Below are positions 62,483 to 64,000 of a stretch of 64,000 bases of DNA, one piece after another (position 1 is the first letter of the stretch; each line of letters opens with the position of its first letter). This stretch comes from RAM1 sp050247515. GTDB lineage: Bacteria; Pseudomonadota; Gammaproteobacteria; Burkholderiales; Burkholderiaceae_C. The stretch covers positions 1 through 64,000 of the forward strand of contig JBFWUB010000021.1 in the NCBI GenBank assembly GCA_050247515.1, written 5' to 3'. The translations under genes were made by a program, and so were the position numbers. The notes under the pieces are model-generated. The model had not been told where the DNA came from. It made no database searches and saw only the letters and a list, made by a program, of their open reading frames with translations.

Positions 62483-64000
62483 TCACAGCTTTTTCAGCAC
62501 CGCCAGCAGTGTCGGCGCGCTCACCGGCTTGGTCAGCAGGCGCACGCCCTGCGCCTGCGCGGCGTCGCGCAGCGCGGCGTTGGTCTCGCCGCTGATCAGC
62601 AGCACTTTCTTGCCGCGCTGGCGCAGCGCCAGCGCCACGTCCAGGCCTGACGCGCCATGCGGCAGGCGGGCGTCGCAGATGGCGATGTCGCCAAAGTGCG
62701 GGGCATGCAGCGCATCGGCGGCGGTCTCCACATGGCGCACCTGCAGCCCCCACGACCGCAGCAGCTGGCGCGTGGCGGCGGCCACCAGCGAGTCGTCTTC
62801 CACCAGCAGCACCTCGCGCATCGCCAGCACGGGCTGGGTGGCTTCGTCCGGGTGCGCCAGCAGGTCGCCGGGCGCTGATTCAACGTAATGCACCGGCTGC
62901 GGCGCGGGCTCGCTGGCGGCGGGGTCGGGCCGGTCCAGCAGCACGTCCACCGTGACGGGCGCGCGCGGCAGCGTCACCGTCATGGTGCAGCCCAGGCCCG
63001 GCGCCGAGCGCACGGTGATGTCGCCATTCATCAGCAGCGCAAAGCGCCGCGCGATCGCCAGGCCCAGGCCCAGACCCCGGCGGCGGTCGCGCGCGTCGTT
63101 GTCCTCCTGCACAAATTCTTCAAAGATGCGCTGCTGCGCACCGAGGGCAATGCCCATGCCCGCGTCGCGCACCTGCAGCCGCCAGCAGCCCCGGCCTGCG
63201 CGCTCGCCAGCGCGCAGCGCCACGGCCACGGTGGCGCCCGGCGGCGAGAACTTGATCGCGTTGTCCAGCAGGTTGGACAGCACCCGCTGCAGCATCAGTG
63301 CGTCAGCCATGGCGAAGGCGCCGGGGCGCACCAGCGCCACGATGCGCACGCCCGCGGCCTCGGCCACGGCGCTGTGCTGGGTGACCAGGCTGGCCACCAG
63401 CGGCGCAATTTCGGTCGCGCGCAGGTCGGCCTGTACCACGCCCGAGTCCATGCGCGTGAGGTCCAGCACCTGCGACAGCAGGTCATCCAGCGCACGCCAC
63501 GACTGTCGTATGCCCTCCACCGCGCGCTGGGCCTGGCGGTCCTGCGTGGCCTGGGCCATGCGCGCCAGCGGCCCCAGGTACAGGCCGATGGCGTGCACCG
63601 GCTGGCGCAGGTCATGGCTGACCGCCGCAAAAAAGCGCGACTTGCTCAGGCCCATGGCCGCCAGCGCGTTGGCCGCCGCCTCGGCCCGGCGGCGCTGCTC
63701 GTACTGGTGCTTGACGTTGCTTTCCTGCGCGCGCGACAGGAACACCATGGTCAGCGTCATCAGCAGGCCGCCCACGCCCATCATGAACAGCAGGCCGCTG
63801 TGCTGCGCACCCTCGACCATGAAGCGCAGCGACGTGGGCAGCACGGCCAGCACCAGCGCAATGGTGGTGCGCATCACATCGCCCGTCAGGCGCACGGCCA
63901 CCAGCGTGGCGTTGCCCAGCAGGTAGCTCATCAGTACCGCCTGGATCGGCAGGTTGCCCGGCACGTACAGGAACCAGCAGGCGCTGCCCACATAGGTCAT
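62483..64000 (-). CDS. Hybrid sensor histidine kinase, 5' end beyond window
   Basis: At least 505 residues are visible, and the frame is open at the right edge, so the true start may lie outside. N-terminal hydrophobic helices (QAVLMSYLLGNATLV; TTIALVLAVLP; LLFMMGVGGLLMTLTMVFL), H-box SHDLRQPVHAIGLYL, N-box NLLDNAIKF, GLGLGLAI and a C-terminal receiver (EDD at the N-end; Asp in CDARLP; KPVS) are seen. The DLRQPVHA H-box is the variant common in Comamonadaceae hybrid kinases. It precedes the hydrolase run. Confidence 0.9.
   Translation of the reverse strand: MTYVGSACWFLYVPGNLPIQAVLMSYLLGNATLVAVRLTGDVMRTTIALVLAVLPTSLRFMVEGAQHSGLLFMMGVGGLLMTLTMVFLSRAQESNVKHQYEQRRRAEAAANALAAMGLSKSRFFAAVSHDLRQPVHAIGLYLGPLARMAQATQDRQAQRAVEGIRQSWRALDDLLSQVLDLTRMDSGVVQADLRATEIAPLVASLVTQHSAVAEAAGVRIVALVRPGAFAMADALMLQRVLSNLLDNAIKFSPPGATVAVALRAGERAGRGCWRLQVRDAGMGIALGAQQRIFEEFVQEDNDARDRRRGLGLGLAIARRFALLMNGDITVRSAPGLGCTMTVTLPRAPVTVDVLLDRPDPAASEPAPQPVHYVESAPGDLLAHPDEATQPVLAMREVLLVEDDSLVAAATRQLLRSWGLQVRHVETAADALHAPHFGDIAICDARLPHGASGLDVALALRQRGKKVLLISGETNAALRDAAQAQGVRLLTKPVSAPTLLAVLKKL

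Overview
The window is high-GC, gene-dense DNA from a betaproteobacterium, most likely order Burkholderiales, family Comamonadaceae. The inference rests on gene content and order (folC-SPOR-cvpA-purF-metZ; gltX followed by tRNA genes; tolC near waaA/waaC), on a terminator-like intergenic repeat I recall from that family, and on the strong GC bias at codon third positions. No species can be named from the sequence alone.

Layout. 1-630: short repeats and a 5-hydroxyisourate hydrolase-like gene. 633-5741 (minus): a six-gene metal-uptake operon with an ABC ATPase, FtsX-type permease, small Cys/His protein, DUF3299-like protein, His-rich protein and TonB-dependent receptor; it resembles Zur-controlled zinc systems. 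5764-8957: msrA, a GlsB-type membrane protein that appears to start with ATT, and a LysR regulator divergent from glutaryl-CoA dehydrogenase. 9043-16459 (plus): tetR, RND adaptor, RND pump, pcm, rhodanese and tolC, probably one run. 16489-17692: a palindrome-headed AAA/DUF4143 ATPase sitting between tolC and waaA. 17682-21294 (minus): waaA, waaC, phosphomannomutase (LPS core supply). 21408-24405: an Ada/AlkA fusion, ogt and an EamA exporter (alkylation repair, export). 24721-31869 (minus): terminator, tRNA-Asp, -Glu and -Ala, gltX, metZ, purF, cvpA, a SPOR protein and folC.

31916-46110 is mostly housekeeping and signalling: an ArsC-like protein, a glycine-zipper protein, an ECF sigma/anti-sigma pair, ppnP, argG, a molybdopterin-fold protein with a hybrid histidine kinase, a secreted protein of unknown function, a Xre-RES toxin-antitoxin pair with a well-resolved promoter, murB, yajQ, a retropepsin-like protease, an MFS transporter and a low-molecular-weight phosphatase.

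46111-50295 is an accessory insert carrying an OLD-family nuclease and a UvrD-like helicase with a 4-bp overlap: a Gabija-type anti-phage system. It is followed by a MerR regulator divergent from a DUF2938/flavodoxin/DUF2798 operon with a textbook 19-bp-spacer MerR promoter. 52471-56068 (minus) holds two SRPBCC proteins, an ankyrin protein, a globin, a DUF4388 membrane protein and a Ser/Thr kinase; the globin-DUF4388-kinase trio looks like a sensory unit. 56290-64000 (minus) holds a truncated-by-window hybrid histidine kinase, an alpha/beta hydrolase, a patatin, a di-iron ferritin-like protein and a large secreted heparinase-II/III-like lipoprotein.

The best candidates for something not well described are the globin/DUF4388/kinase cassette, the hydrolase/patatin/di-iron operon, the DUF4143 ATPase lacking its Walker B glutamate under a perfect palindrome, and the ATT-start gene. 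The Gabija pair is a known type of system. All calls come from reading the sequence; no database search was run.
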